This document shows positions 51,583-61,470 of a DNA stretch of 64,000 nucleotides, in pieces (within the stretch, counting starts at the first letter, position 1; each line of letters starts with the position of its first letter). Position numbers and translations under genes: made by a program. Where the stretch lies: NCBI GenBank assembly GCA_021778845.1, contig JAJYBU010000015.1, forward strand, positions 1 through 64,000, in the 5' to 3' direction. The stretch comes from Acidobacteriota bacterium (GTDB lineage: Bacteria; Acidobacteriota; Terriglobia; Terriglobales; Acidobacteriaceae). The notes below the pieces were generated by a model that did not search any database, was not told the origin of the DNA, and saw only the letters and a program-made list of their open reading frames with translations.

Positions 51583-53022
51583 ATGGCAACCCAAGGACCC
51601 ATTCCGGAGATCGTTGATCCGATGATTGACCCGCGCACCGGCGAGTACGCGGTGATTGCGCCGGGGCAGACGTTCAAGAGTGTGACGCAAAAGATCGCGG
51701 GCATCGTGCTGACGTCCAACACGCCGATCGCATGGATGGGCGGCCTGTTCCTGGCGGCGACGGTCGCGCTGGGCGTCGTCATTGCGGTTACGTGGCTGGT
51801 GCTGAAGGGCGTTGGAATCTGGGGCATTACGATTCCGGGCGCGTGGGGCTTTGCCATCATCAACTTCGTTTGGTGGATCGGTATCGGCCACGCTGGCACG
51901 CTGATCTCCGCGATTCTGCTGCTGTTCAAACAGACCTGGCGCAACTCGATCAACCGGTTCGCCGAAGCGATGACGATCTTCGCTGTCGTATGCGCTGGCA
52001 TGTTTCCGCTGCTGCACGTTGGGCGTCCGTGGCTGGGCTACTGGCTGCTGCCGTATCCGAACACGATGAACGTGTGGCCGCAGTTCCGCAGCCCGCTGGC
52101 GTGGGATGTCTTTGCGGTTTCGACGTACGCAACCATCTCGGTGGTGTTCTGGTATATCGGCATGATCCCGGACCTGGGCACGCTGCGCGATCGCGCGACG
52201 ATGCCGCTGGCGAAGTACATCTACGGAATGCTGAGCCTGGGCTGGAGAGGCTCGACGCGCCACTGGATTCGCTACGAGTCAGCATCGCTGCTGCTGGCGG
52301 GCCTATCGACGCCGCTGGTGCTTTCGGTGCACACGACCATCAGCTTCGACTTTGCAGTGGCCGCAATGGCCGGCTGGCATACGACGATCTTCCCGCCCTA
52401 CTTCGTGGCCGGCGCTGTGTACTCAGGCTTTGCGATGGTGCTCACGCTGGCGATTCCGATCCGCAAGTTCTATCACCTGGAAGACCTGGTGACGCTGCGT
52501 CATCTCGACAACATGGCGAAGGTGATGCTGGCAACGGGCTCGATCGTAGGCTATGGCTACGGCATGGAAGTTTTCATGAGCTGGTACTCGGCAAGCCACT
52601 GGGAGTTCTTCATGATGTGGAACCGTATGTTCGGGCCGATGGGCTGGGCGTACTGGGTGCTGATCCTGACCAACCTTGCCATTCCGCTGACGACGCTGTG
52701 GAGCCGCAAGCTGCGCGTGAACGTCGGCTATCTTTTCTTCCTGTCGTTTGTGGTGAACATCGGCATGTGGTTTGAGCGCTTCGTCATCGTCGTGACCAGC
52801 CTCTATCGCGACTACCTGCCGTCGAGCTGGGGCACGTATCGCGCGACGAAGTGGGACTACATATTGTTCATCGGAACCTGGGGACTGTTCACCACACTGT
52901 TCCTGTTATTTGCGCGCCTTGCGCCAATGATTCCGATGTCGGAGATCAGGATGATGCTGCCACAGACGAAGGTGCGTCCAGGTGGCGCCGATGCAGAAGC
53001 AGTTGCTCAGGAGGCGCTCTAA
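51583..53022 (+). CDS. actC: Alternative Complex III NrfD-like membrane subunit
   Basis: 479 residues, about ten membrane helices of the PSR/NrfD family. Stretches such as WMGGLFLAATVALG, NFVWWIGIGHAGTLISAILL and HTTIFPPYFVAGAVYSGFAM are typical. It provides the quinol site and probably a proton path. Starts two bases after actB. An upstream in-frame start inside actB is rejected. Confidence 0.93.
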   Translation: MATQGPIPEIVDPMIDPRTGEYAVIAPGQTFKSVTQKIAGIVLTSNTPIAWMGGLFLAATVALGVVIAVTWLVLKGVGIWGITIPGAWGFAIINFVWWIGIGHAGTLISAILLLFKQTWRNSINRFAEAMTIFAVVCAGMFPLLHVGRPWLGYWLLPYPNTMNVWPQFRSPLAWDVFAVSTYATISVVFWYIGMIPDLGTLRDRATMPLAKYIYGMLSLGWRGSTRHWIRYESASLLLAGLSTPLVLSVHTTISFDFAVAAMAGWHTTIFPPYFVAGAVYSGFAMVLTLAIPIRKFYHLEDLVTLRHLDNMAKVMLATGSIVGYGYGMEVFMSWYSASHWEFFMMWNRMFGPMGWAYWVLILTNLAIPLTTLWSRKLRVNVGYLFFLSFVVNIGMWFERFVIVVTSLYRDYLPSSWGTYRATKWDYILFIGTWGLFTTLFLLFARLAPMIPMSEIRMMLPQTKVRPGGADAEAVAQEAL

Positions 53023-53564
53023 TGCCGCCGCGCGAGGGAGTCTACGGCCTGCTGGCCGAGTTCAATACGCCGAGTGAGTTGGTGCATGCAACCGAGATGG
53101 CGCACCGTGCGGGCTATCGCCGCATGGAGTGCTATACGCCGTATCCGGTGGAGCAGGCAGCGGAGGCATTGCGCTTCCACAAGACGCGCGTGCCGTTGCT
53201 GTGCCTGCTCGGCGGTCTGGCCGGCCTCACGACCGGATCGCTGCTGGAGATATGGATCAACGTGTGGGGATATCCGCTGAATCTTCGCGCGATGCCGCTG
53301 TTCAGTTGGCCTGCGTTTGTCGTTCCAGCCTACGAGATGACGATTTTATTTGCAGGACTCTCGGCGGCCTTCGGGATGATCGCGTTGAACGGCCTGCCGC
53401 AGTTGTATCACCCCTTGTTCAACGCACCCAACTTCGCCAGCGGAGCGACGACGGACAAGTTCTTCCTCTGCCTCGAAGCGAACGATCCAAGATTTGAGGG
53501 TGCAAAGACGCGTGAGTTCCTGGAGCAGTTTTCGCCGGTCTCCGTGGTGGAGGTTGACCACTAA
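53022..53564 (+). CDS. actD: Alternative Complex III subunit with DUF3341
   Basis: 180 residues. REGVYGLLAEFNTPSELVHA and GYRRMECYTPYPVEQ mark DUF3341/ActD. Two membrane helices (about 60-80 and 105-125) are followed by DKFFLCLEANDPRFEG. It overlaps the actC stop and the actE start by one base each. Structural subunit without cofactors. Confidence 0.92.
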   Translation: MPPREGVYGLLAEFNTPSELVHATEMAHRAGYRRMECYTPYPVEQAAEALRFHKTRVPLLCLLGGLAGLTTGSLLEIWINVWGYPLNLRAMPLFSWPAFVVPAYEMTILFAGLSAAFGMIALNGLPQLYHPLFNAPNFASGATTDKFFLCLEANDPRFEGAKTREFLEQFSPVSVVEVDH

Positions 53565-54424
53565 TGCAGGCAACAGGGACGCGGTTACGGGGAGCAGGAA
53601 AGACAATGCCAGGGACGCGCAAACTCGCGGGGCTTTCAACGCTGATGGCGATGCTGGCGCTGGCAGGCTGCCGCCAGGACATGCACAATCAGCCGAAGTT
53701 TATTCCCCAGCGCGGAACCACGTTCTTCGCCTCGGGACGCTCCGTGCGGCCACAGGTTGAGGACACGGTTGCGCGCAACCAGATGGACCAGGACGCCTAC
53801 TTCTATACCGGCATTCAGGACGGCAAGGAGGGTGATGGTCTGCCGATTCCTCTCAATGCTGCGACACTCGAGCGTGGGCAGGAGCGCTACAACATCTACT
53901 GCGCTCCGTGTCACTCGCGCGTAGGCAATGGTGCGGGCATGATCGTACAGCGGGGCTATCGTCCTGCGGGTAACTTCCACACGGACCGCCTGCGCAATGC
54001 GCCGCTGGGACATTTCTTCACAGTGATGACCAATGGTTATGGTGCGATGCCGGAGTACGCCGCACAATTGACGCCGGCGGATCGCTGGGCTGTGGCTGCG
54101 TATATTCGTGCGCTGCAGTTGAGTCAGAATGCGAAGCCGAGCGATGCCGCGCCGAGTGGCCACGTCGAGGACCTTCACGCGATTGCGAAGGATCTCGGTA
54201 TGCCCAACGGATTTGCTGACCCGTGGGCTCTGCCTTCGACCGCCGTATACGGAACGCCGAACGGTGAGGACAACGGCATTCCCGGACAACCGATGGGAAC
54301 GCCGCCTGCAGGTGCGGGTGCGCACTATGGGAAGGCCGCGACCGAGAACTCCGGGCAACGTGACTCTGGCGGAGCGCCCGCCGCATCGTTTTCAAATGGC
54401 ACACCGTATGGCCAGCCGAATTAA
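53564..54424 (+). CDS. actE: Alternative Complex III monoheme cytochrome c lipoprotein
   Basis: 286 residues. Signal with lipobox LAGC (Cys about 36), then GTTFFASGRSVRP, one haem site CAPCH (about 112) in RYNIYCAPCHSRVGNG, and a Met-containing YGAMPEYAAQLTPADRWAVA. The C-terminal 70 residues are low complexity (Gly, Pro, Asn). Short in-frame starts downstream (MPGTRK...) would also give a good signal peptide. Confidence 0.92.
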   Translation: MQATGTRLRGAGKTMPGTRKLAGLSTLMAMLALAGCRQDMHNQPKFIPQRGTTFFASGRSVRPQVEDTVARNQMDQDAYFYTGIQDGKEGDGLPIPLNAATLERGQERYNIYCAPCHSRVGNGAGMIVQRGYRPAGNFHTDRLRNAPLGHFFTVMTNGYGAMPEYAAQLTPADRWAVAAYIRALQLSQNAKPSDAAPSGHVEDLHAIAKDLGMPNGFADPWALPSTAVYGTPNGEDNGIPGQPMGTPPAGAGAHYGKAATENSGQRDSGGAPAASFSNGTPYGQPN

Positions 54425-54469
54425 CGCAGAAACAGGGACAGCAACTACGAGATCGAAGGCGACTGACGC

Positions 54470-55813
54470 ATGGAAATGGCAAACGAACATCACGGAGCGG
54501 ACCTGACAATGGGACATGCAGCAGCTCATGGTCCGCGCACGCTGCCAGCCGTTCTGGCAGCACCCAGCGTCGTTTCGACGTGGCGCACGCGCGCGGGCAT
54601 TGTGGCGATCGTCTTCGCCCTGATCTCGCTGGTCTTTCTGGGTACACACGAAGGCCGCAACCACCTGCTGCGTGCCTATCTGATGGGCTACATGACGTGC
54701 TTCAATTTTGTCGGCGGAGCACTCGCATTCCTCATGGTGCAGTACGTGTCGGGCGGCAAGTGGGGACAGATTCTGCGCCGCCCGCTGGAGGCCATGACGC
54801 GTACCATCTGGGTGCTCATCGCGATGACCCTCCCCATTCTGTTGCTGATGAAGCATCTCTATCAGTGGGCTGCGTTCCCCACTGCGGCGGCCAAGCTGGA
54901 GGCGCTCAAGCAGGGTTTGATGACCCAGGAGCAGCAGCTCACAGCAACCTCCAAGCAGGCGATGTTGAACCCGACCGCAGCCGTAGTTCAGGCGGCAATC
55001 GTGCTCGGCTGGATGGCGCTCGTCATCACGCTGCTGAATCACTGGTCAATGCAGCGCGACAACGATCCGTTGGCGGGCACGCAGGCGAGCTTCGACAAGT
55101 GGCGGGTGCGCTTCGAGAACCTCTCCGGCCCCTCCATTCTGTTCTACGTCATTCTCATGACCGACTTCGTGATCCTGTTTGTGAAGTCGCTCGACGTCAC
55201 GTGGTATTCGTCGGTGTATGGGCTGCAGTTCCTCGTGGCGCAAGGGTACGCGGTGTTGGCGCTGGGCATCCTCACGCTCATTCTGCTCTCGCGCTATGAG
55301 CCGATGAAGACGATGTTCCGCATGACCGAGCAGCACGATCTGGGCAAGCTGGCGTTCGCCTTCGTGATGTTGAACATCTACCTCACCTTCGCGGAGTTTC
55401 TGATCATCTGGTCAGGCAATGTGCCCGACGAAATCCCCTGGTACCTGCACCGGATTCATGGCGGCTGGTGGGTCATCTGCTCGCTGGATGTTATCTGCCA
55501 CTGGGTCATTCCGTTCTCCCTTCTGCTGTCGCGCGACATCAAGCGGTCGAAGCACAAGATGATCTGGCTGTGCTGCTTCATGCTGGTGGCGCGGCTCATC
55601 GACATGTTCTGGCTGATCGAACCAAACTTCAAGGACGCCGCGAGCAACCTGCACCTTGCGGGCAACATCGGGATCCTGGCGTACGTCACCGTGCCCATTT
55701 CGGTGGTCGCGTTCTGGATGGTGTTTTACCTGAACGAGTTGATGAAGCGGCCACTGATCAACCTGAACGATCCGCATACGGAAGAGCTTTTGGAGCCTGA
55801 ACATGCACACTGA
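54470..55813 (+). CDS. actF: Alternative Complex III integral membrane subunit
   Basis: 447 residues with about ten helices, related to ActC's fold. Typical segments: GRNHLLRAYLMGYMTCFNFV, DFVILFVKSLDVTWYSSVYG and PWYLHRIHGGWWVICSLDVI. The last subunit of the core complex. It follows actE after 45 bases and overlaps the next gene by 11. Confidence 0.91.
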   Translation: MEMANEHHGADLTMGHAAAHGPRTLPAVLAAPSVVSTWRTRAGIVAIVFALISLVFLGTHEGRNHLLRAYLMGYMTCFNFVGGALAFLMVQYVSGGKWGQILRRPLEAMTRTIWVLIAMTLPILLLMKHLYQWAAFPTAAAKLEALKQGLMTQEQQLTATSKQAMLNPTAAVVQAAIVLGWMALVITLLNHWSMQRDNDPLAGTQASFDKWRVRFENLSGPSILFYVILMTDFVILFVKSLDVTWYSSVYGLQFLVAQGYAVLALGILTLILLSRYEPMKTMFRMTEQHDLGKLAFAFVMLNIYLTFAEFLIIWSGNVPDEIPWYLHRIHGGWWVICSLDVICHWVIPFSLLLSRDIKRSKHKMIWLCCFMLVARLIDMFWLIEPNFKDAASNLHLAGNIGILAYVTVPISVVAFWMVFYLNELMKRPLINLNDPHTEELLEPEHAH

Positions 55814-56480
55814 GGGACAAGACAAGGGCCAACCCAAAGACGTCATCGCCCATCGAGCGTCGGTGCCCGACAGCGAACACCCCGGCTACGAAGTCGAGGA
55901 TGTAAGTGTCGGCGGCGTCGTCACCTTTCTTGCGGGGCTCTCGGGCTTCGTCGTGATCTTCTTCTTCTTCGCCTTTGCCATGGGCAAGGCCATCAACTAT
56001 GCGCTCGTGAAGCATGACGGAACGCCAAACAAGTGGCATCAAAGTCTTTCCAACGTGGGCGCAACACCGCGTGGCGAAAAGCTTGAGGATCTGACCTCGA
56101 GCGCGACGATGCAGCAGCGCCAGTTGCAGCAGATGACCCAGGTCTTCCCGACCCCGCGTCTGGAGGCGGACGATGGCAACCAGGACCTCGCCGACCTGCA
56201 TGCACGCGAAGACCTGCTGCTGAACTACTACAGCAGCTCGCCGGATCTGCCCGCAGGCACGATCCGCATTCCAATCGATCGGGCTATGCAACTGGTTCTT
56301 CAGCGCGGACTGCCGCAGGCGCCCTCCCCGCAAACGTCGGGAACACTGATGGCAGGAGAGACCGTGCCGACCGTGACGGCTCCATTGACCAACGGATTTG
56401 CCCGCACCGGCTATGAGCTTCAGACCATCGCCGCGCGCGAGGAGAAGAATGAATTCAATCGCGCCGAAGGAAAGCAGTAG
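55803..56480 (+). CDS. unrecognised single-helix membrane protein in the act-cox operon
   Basis: 225 residues. A charged N-terminus, one strong helix (about 37-60, VVTFLAGLSGFVVIFFFFAF) and a soluble, probably periplasmic tail rich in Gln/Leu. The tail carries MQQRQLQQMTQVFPTPRLEA and IPIDRAMQLVLQRGLP. The helix followed by QPRLQ-like and MALVxxRGLP-like motifs recalls small proteins seen near acidobacterial oxidases, but I know no name. The start overlaps actF by 11 bases and it sits directly before sco. An assembly factor or extra ACIII-oxidase linker subunit is possible. Confidence 0.75.
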   Translation: MHTEGQDKGQPKDVIAHRASVPDSEHPGYEVEDVSVGGVVTFLAGLSGFVVIFFFFAFAMGKAINYALVKHDGTPNKWHQSLSNVGATPRGEKLEDLTSSATMQQRQLQQMTQVFPTPRLEADDGNQDLADLHAREDLLLNYYSSSPDLPAGTIRIPIDRAMQLVLQRGLPQAPSPQTSGTLMAGETVPTVTAPLTNGFARTGYELQTIAAREEKNEFNRAEGKQ

Positions 56481-56543
56481 GACGCGCAACCAGGCAGGAA
56501 CAGGGCAACGCATCAGCCGCATCGTACATCAGCACCCAGCAGC

Positions 56544-57515
56544 ATGGAGAGCAGCAACCAGGTGAAGGCAGCAATCCCAACTCGCAGCATGGCCAGGAAC
56601 ATGGCCGGACTCGCAGCCGCAGCAGGCCTGATGCTGGGTCTGCTGGCCGCGCCGCTGCGGTGTGGCGCCCAGGTCTCCAGCTACGGCGACAAGTCTGAGG
56701 GGGACAACGTGGGCGAGCAGTTGCCCACGGTGCTGCAAAAGGTGCAGGTCTCCCAGCACCTGAACGCGCAGTTACCGCTCAATGCACCGTTCGTCGACGA
56801 TGCCGGGCAGCCTGTCACGCTAGGGAAGTACTTCGATGGCAAGCATCCGGTGGTGCTTACCACCGTGTACTACAACTGCCCCATGCTCTGCTCGGAGGAG
56901 ATGGACGGACTTACCAGCGCGCTTGAGATGGTCAACCTGGTGCCGGGCAAGGACTTCCAAATTGTCATCATCAGCATTGATCCCACCGAAACGCCTAAGC
57001 TGGCAGCGGAGAAGAAGGCCTTCTATCTGCGCCGCTACGGACATCCGGAGACGGCCAGCGGATGGCACTACCTGACCGGCCAGCCATCCGCCATCGACGC
57101 CGTCACCAAGGCTGTTGGTTTCGGCTATGTGCGCGTACCGGGGCCCGATGGCAAGCTGACACAATTCGCGCACGCGAGTTCGATTGAACTTGCTACGCCG
57201 CAAGGAAAGATCGCGCAGTACTACCTCGGCGTGGAGTACTCGCCCAAGGACGTGCTGCTTGGATTGATCGACGCGTCCGGCAACAAGATTGGATCGCCGG
57301 TGGCAAATATTCTGACCTACTGCTACCGCTACGATCCGCAGACCGACAAGCACTCCCTGATGGTGGTGCGTGCCGTACAGTTGGGCGGTATCGTTACGGT
57401 AGCGTCGCTGGGCAGCTTTATATTCTTAATGTTTCGGCGCGATATCCAGCTTGCGCACGAACACGACACACCTCAGCCGGACGAAAAAAAGTCTGGCGAA
57501 ATGGATAAAGGCTAA
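56544..57515 (+). CDS. sco: SCO1/SenC copper chaperone for cytochrome oxidase
   Basis: 323 residues. Signal or anchor at the N-terminus, then a thioredoxin-like domain with the copper motif CPMLC (about 112-116) in VYYNCPMLCSEEMDGLTSAL and the third ligand His in QFAHASSIEL (about 210). It delivers copper to the CuA site of subunit II, whose gene is next. An extra C-terminal membrane helix (about 279-298) and short tail make it longer than classic Sco. The exact start among several possible is uncertain. Confidence 0.9.
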   Translation: MESSNQVKAAIPTRSMARNMAGLAAAAGLMLGLLAAPLRCGAQVSSYGDKSEGDNVGEQLPTVLQKVQVSQHLNAQLPLNAPFVDDAGQPVTLGKYFDGKHPVVLTTVYYNCPMLCSEEMDGLTSALEMVNLVPGKDFQIVIISIDPTETPKLAAEKKAFYLRRYGHPETASGWHYLTGQPSAIDAVTKAVGFGYVRVPGPDGKLTQFAHASSIELATPQGKIAQYYLGVEYSPKDVLLGLIDASGNKIGSPVANILTYCYRYDPQTDKHSLMVVRAVQLGGIVTVASLGSFIFLMFRRDIQLAHEHDTPQPDEKKSGEMDKG

Positions 57516-57518
57516 ACG

Positions 57519-58577
57519 ATGGGACTTAGTCCGGTATTGTGGCAATTTCTCGTGAAGTGGCTCCACAACTCCTCGCTGTTTCCGGCGGAGGCGAGCGGCA
57601 TTTCACCGTATGTCGATGCGTTGTACTTTTTTCTGGTGATGATGACCATCGTCGGAACAGCGCTGGTCGCGGTCCTGCTGCTGGTGTTCTCCATTCGCTA
57701 CCGGCGCGAGAAGAATCCCGTAGCCACGCAGATCGAGGGCTCGACGCTGCTCGAAGCCACGTGGACGATCATTCCGCTGGCGATCTTTCTCGTCACCTTC
57801 GTGTGGGGAGCGCTGCTGTACTTCCGCATCTACAATCCTCCCGCGAATGCGATGAATATCTATATTGTCGGCAAGCAGTGGATGTGGAAGGCGGAGCATC
57901 CGGGTGGCCAGCACGAGATCAATGCGCTGCACGTTCCCCTCGGCAAGCCCGTACAACTCACCATGATCTCGCAGGATGTGTTCCACAGCTTCTCCATTCC
58001 TGACTTCCGCATCAAGCGTGAAGTCATTCCTGGCCGCTACTCGACAGTGTGGTTTGAGGCAACACAGGTGGGCACCTATCACCTGTTCTGCACGCAGTAC
58101 TGCGGGACGCAGCACTCCGGCATGGTTGGCGAAGTTACGGTGCTGACACCGCAGGATTATAAGAAGTGGCTGGACCAATCCACCTCGGGTCAGAGCCTGG
58201 CGCAAAATGGCGAGCGCCTCTTTGCGAGCATGGGCTGCAACTCCTGCCATAGCGGAACGGCGGCAGCTCGCGGCCCAAGCCTCGCGGGCGTCTATGGCTC
58301 CAAGCTGACGCTCACCGACGGAAGCCAGATTCTGGTTGATGATGCCTATCTGCGTGATGCCATCCTCAATCCGTCCAAGCATGTGACCGCAGGCTTTGCG
58401 CCCATCATGCCTACGTACCAGGGGCAACTCAGCGAAGACGGCCTCATCGATCTGGTCGAGTTCATCAAGAATATGCAATCGAACTATCGCGTACAGCAGA
58501 CCTTCGTAACCTCTGCATCCGGTGAATCAGCCCCAACAACGCCCCCGCAGGGCACAAACGAAACGGTGAATCCATGA
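57519..58577 (+). CDS. coxB: cytochrome c oxidase subunit II with fused cytochrome c domain
   Basis: 352 residues. Two membrane helices (about 30-60 and 82-105) and a cupredoxin domain with CuA ligands in HSFSIPDF and [14 protein letters not shown]-terminal cytochrome c domain carries CNSCH (about 240) and the Met ligand in IMPTY. The fusion marks a caa3-type enzyme that accepts electrons directly. It starts three bases after sco. Confidence 0.95.
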   Translation: MGLSPVLWQFLVKWLHNSSLFPAEASGISPYVDALYFFLVMMTIVGTALVAVLLLVFSIRYRREKNPVATQIEGSTLLEATWTIIPLAIFLVTFVWGALLYFRIYNPPANAMNIYIVGKQWMWKAEHPGGQHEINALHVPLGKPVQLTMISQDVFHSFSIPDFRIKREVIPGRYSTVWFEATQVGTYHLFCTQYCGTQHSGMVGEVTVLTPQDYKKWLDQSTSGQSLAQNGERLFASMGCNSCHSGTAAARGPSLAGVYGSKLTLTDGSQILVDDAYLRDAILNPSKHVTAGFAPIMPTYQGQLSEDGLIDLVEFIKNMQSNYRVQQTFVTSASGESAPTTPPQGTNETVNP

Positions 58578-60250
58578 GTGCTGCGATCGGTAATACCATC
58601 GTCTCTCTGCCTGACCAGACCACGGCGCAGATCCCAAAGCGCAACTACATCAACAACGAGCACGGCTTGTTGAGTTGGTTGCTGACCGGGGATCACAAGC
58701 GCATCGCGATCCTCTATCTGATCTCGATCACGTTCTTCTTCTTTATTGGTGGAGCATTTGCAGGGTTGATTCGCCTTGAGTTGCTTACACCGCAGCCCGA
58801 CCTTGTCTCGTCAGATACCTACAATAAGTTCTTCACCATGCACGGCATCATCATGATCTTCCTCTTCCTGGTGCCATCGGTGCCTGCGACGCTGGGAAAT
58901 TTTTTGATTCCAATCATGCTCGGCGCCAAGGACCTTGCGTTTCCGAAGATCAATCTGCTGAGCTGGTATCTCTATGTGATCGGCGGAACGTTGACGCTTG
59001 CCGCGCTCGTCCTTGGTGGCGTGGATACCGGGTGGACTTTCACCACGCCCCTCTCTACGCATTACCTGAACACGCACGTGATTACGGCGGCAATGGCGAT
59101 CTTCATCGCCGGCTTCGCATCCATCTTCACAGGCCTGAATTTCATCGTAACCATTCACCGCATGCGCTGCCCGGGCATGACGTGGTTCCGCATGCCCCTG
59201 TTCGTGTGGGCACATTATGCGGCTTCGCTGCTGATGGTGCTCGGCACGCCCGTGCTGGCGATCGCGCTCGTCCTGGTCGCGCTGGAGCGCATCTTCGGCA
59301 TCGGAGTCTTTGATCCCACCAAGGGTGGTGATCCGCTGCTGTTCCAGCATCTGTTCTGGTTTTACTCGCATCCGGCCGTGTACATCATGATTCTGCCGGG
59401 CATGGGTGTGATCTCCGAAGTGATCTCCACCTTCAGCCGCAAGCGCATCTTCGGGTACACCGCAGTCGCGTTCAGCTCCGTGGCCATCGCGCTCTTCGGC
59501 TTCTTTGTGTGGGAGCACCACATGTTCATCATGGGTGTCTCCAATTACTCAGCACTGGTCTTCTCCCTGCTGACGATGCTTGTTGCAGTTCCCTCGGCCA
59601 TCAAGATCTTCAACTGGGCGTTCACCCTGCAAAAGGGCTCCATCACGTTTGAGACGCCCATGCTCTACTCGTTTGGCTTCATGGGTCTGTTCACAATCGG
59701 CGGCTTGACGGGCGTGTTTCTCGGCTCGCTGGGCATGGACATCCACCTCACCGAGACCTACTTCATCGTCGCTCACTTCCACTTCGTCATGGTGGGCGGC
59801 ATGCTGATGGCGTTCCTTGCGGGCATCCATTTCTGGTGGCCGAAGATGACGGGGCGCATGTACCCCGAGTCGCTTTCAAAGCTGGCGGCTGTCACCACGT
59901 TCATCGGTTTCAACCTCACCTTCCTGCCGCAATTCATTCTGGGCTACCTCGGAATGCCGCGCCGTTATCATGCGTACCCTCCCGAGTTCCAGGTGCTCAA
60001 CGTGTTGTCGACAGCGGGCGCGACTGTGCTTGGGGTCGGCTACATGCTTCCGATGCTGTACCTGGCCTGGTCGCTGAAGTACGGCGCGATTGCCGGCGAT
60101 AACCCCTGGCAGGCTACCGGCCTCGAGTGGCAGATTCAGTCGCCACCGCTCACAGAAAACTTTACCGAGACACCCATCATGGACCACGAGGCCTATGACT
60201 ACGAGTGGCTCGCGAACAAGACCAAAAAAGAGGTGACGACCGTTGGATAG
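58574..60250 (+). CDS. coxA: cytochrome c oxidase subunit I, A2 type
   Basis: 558 residues, twelve-helix haem-copper oxidase. The motif [17 protein letters not shown] (about 261-277) has YSHP in place of the GHPE found in mitochondrial-type enzymes, which defines the A2 branch. CuB ligands HH lie in WEHHMFIMG, and haem ligands in TMHGIIMIF and [11 protein letters not shown]. It reduces oxygen and pumps protons. Overlaps coxB and coxC. Confidence 0.96.
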   Translation: MSAAIGNTIVSLPDQTTAQIPKRNYINNEHGLLSWLLTGDHKRIAILYLISITFFFFIGGAFAGLIRLELLTPQPDLVSSDTYNKFFTMHGIIMIFLFLVPSVPATLGNFLIPIMLGAKDLAFPKINLLSWYLYVIGGTLTLAALVLGGVDTGWTFTTPLSTHYLNTHVITAAMAIFIAGFASIFTGLNFIVTIHRMRCPGMTWFRMPLFVWAHYAASLLMVLGTPVLAIALVLVALERIFGIGVFDPTKGGDPLLFQHLFWFYSHPAVYIMILPGMGVISEVISTFSRKRIFGYTAVAFSSVAIALFGFFVWEHHMFIMGVSNYSALVFSLLTMLVAVPSAIKIFNWAFTLQKGSITFETPMLYSFGFMGLFTIGGLTGVFLGSLGMDIHLTETYFIVAHFHFVMVGGMLMAFLAGIHFWWPKMTGRMYPESLSKLAAVTTFIGFNLTFLPQFILGYLGMPRRYHAYPPEFQVLNVLSTAGATVLGVGYMLPMLYLAWSLKYGAIAGDNPWQATGLEWQIQSPPLTENFTETPIMDHEAYDYEWLANKTKKEVTTVG

Positions 60251-61007
60251 CGCACTCGCCACGACAGATCCGAACATGCCGGAGACCGAGGTTCACGCGG
60301 AACACGAACACGTGGCTCTTCCGCAGCACCGTCACCACTTTGAAACCGAAGAGCAGCAGCGTGAAGCCGGCAGCTTCGGTATGTGGCTGTTCCTGCTCAC
60401 CGAAATCATGTTCTTCGGCGGCATGTTTTTCGCGTACCTGCTGTATCGCAACTGGTACTACCCGGCGTTTGCCGTGGCTTCGAATCAGTTGAGTGTCCCG
60501 CTGGGGACGATCAATACAGCCGTCCTCATCACCTCTGGCTTTTGCATGGCGATCGGTGTCTGGGCAGCCGAGGTACGCAAAAAAGGCGTCCTCGTTGCCA
60601 TGCTCCTTCTCACCACCGTCTTCGGCCTGATCTTTCTTGGCGTGAAGTACGACGAGTATCACGAGAAGTATGAGCTGCACCACATCCCAGGCGACAGCTT
60701 CAACACATCCATGTTCACGAATCCAGCCGGCTACGGTATCAAGGAAGAGCCGCTCGCTCCCGACATGGCGCAGAAGACGCAGATCTTCTTCTTCCTCTAC
60801 TTTGCAATGACAGGAATGCATGCCCTGCACATGATCATTGGCATTGCGTTGCTCCTCTGGCTGACGTGGAGAGCGCAGCGAGGCGACTTCAGTTCAGGCT
60901 ACGTCGCGCCGATAGAAAACTTCGGGCTCTACTGGCATTTCGTCGATATTGTGTGGATCTTCCTCTTCCCGTTGCTCTATCTCATCAACCGTCATCCGCT
61001 GCACTAG
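60243..61007 (+). CDS. coxC: cytochrome c oxidase subunit III
   Basis: 254 residues. [20 protein letters not shown] opens the first helix, and [20 protein letters not shown] and [18 protein letters not shown] are standard subunit III signatures. The start is a TTG overlapping the coxA stop; an ATG 33 bases on (MPETEV) would lose only polar residues. Confidence 0.93.
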   Translation: MDSALATTDPNMPETEVHAEHEHVALPQHRHHFETEEQQREAGSFGMWLFLLTEIMFFGGMFFAYLLYRNWYYPAFAVASNQLSVPLGTINTAVLITSGFCMAIGVWAAEVRKKGVLVAMLLLTTVFGLIFLGVKYDEYHEKYELHHIPGDSFNTSMFTNPAGYGIKEEPLAPDMAQKTQIFFFLYFAMTGMHALHMIIGIALLLWLTWRAQRGDFSSGYVAPIENFGLYWHFVDIVWIFLFPLLYLINRHPLH

Positions 61008-61039
61008 AACATTCTGAAGCCGACCACGAAGGAACTACG

Positions 61040-61393
61040 ATGGCTCACGAAGCAATTCACACCGACGCGCACGATCCGCTCAACGTAACCAACCCTGAGC
61101 ACGCACAGCATCATATTGTGACGCCGCTGCAGTATGGGTACGTCTACGTCACGCTGTTGCTGTTCACCGGCATCACCGCAGCCGCAGCCTATGTCAACCT
61201 GGGGTGGGCCAACCCGGTGATCGCCCTGGCCATTGCCTGCTTCAAGGCCGTGATCGTGATTTTGTTTTTCATGCATGCGGCCTATCAGTCGCGGCTGATC
61301 AAGATGACCATCGGTGCAGGCTTCTTCATGTTCCTTGTGCTGGTTACGATGACGTTGACAGACTATATCAGCCGCGCCTGGGGCTTGTGGTAG
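61040..61393 (+). CDS. coxD: cytochrome c oxidase subunit IV (caa3 small subunit)
   Basis: 117 residues. A polar His-rich N-terminus, then three helices: YVYVTLLLFTGITAAAAYVN, PVIALAIACFKAVIVILFFM and GFFMFLVLVTMTLTDYISRA. This is the prokaryotic COX4 family. GGAAC before the ATG. Last gene of the operon, followed by a strong terminator. Confidence 0.9.
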   Translation: MAHEAIHTDAHDPLNVTNPEHAQHHIVTPLQYGYVYVTLLLFTGITAAAAYVNLGWANPVIALAIACFKAVIVILFFMHAAYQSRLIKMTIGAGFFMFLVLVTMTLTDYISRAWGLW

Positions 61394-61422
61394 ATCGCAT
61401 ACGTCCCATGCAGCACAGGTAA

Positions 61423-61457
61423 AGATGGGCCTCACCTCCGGGTGAGGCCCATCTGTT
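61423..61457 (+). terminator. intrinsic terminator of the act-cox operon
   Basis: A perfect 13-base stem, AGATGGGCCTCAC (61423-61435) with GTGAGGCCCATCT (61442-61454), and a CTCCGG loop, followed by GTTTGT. It lies 30 bases after the coxD stop and before the convergent RNase T2 gene, so it can serve both. Confidence 0.88.
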
Positions 61458-61470
61458 TGTATGCGCATTG

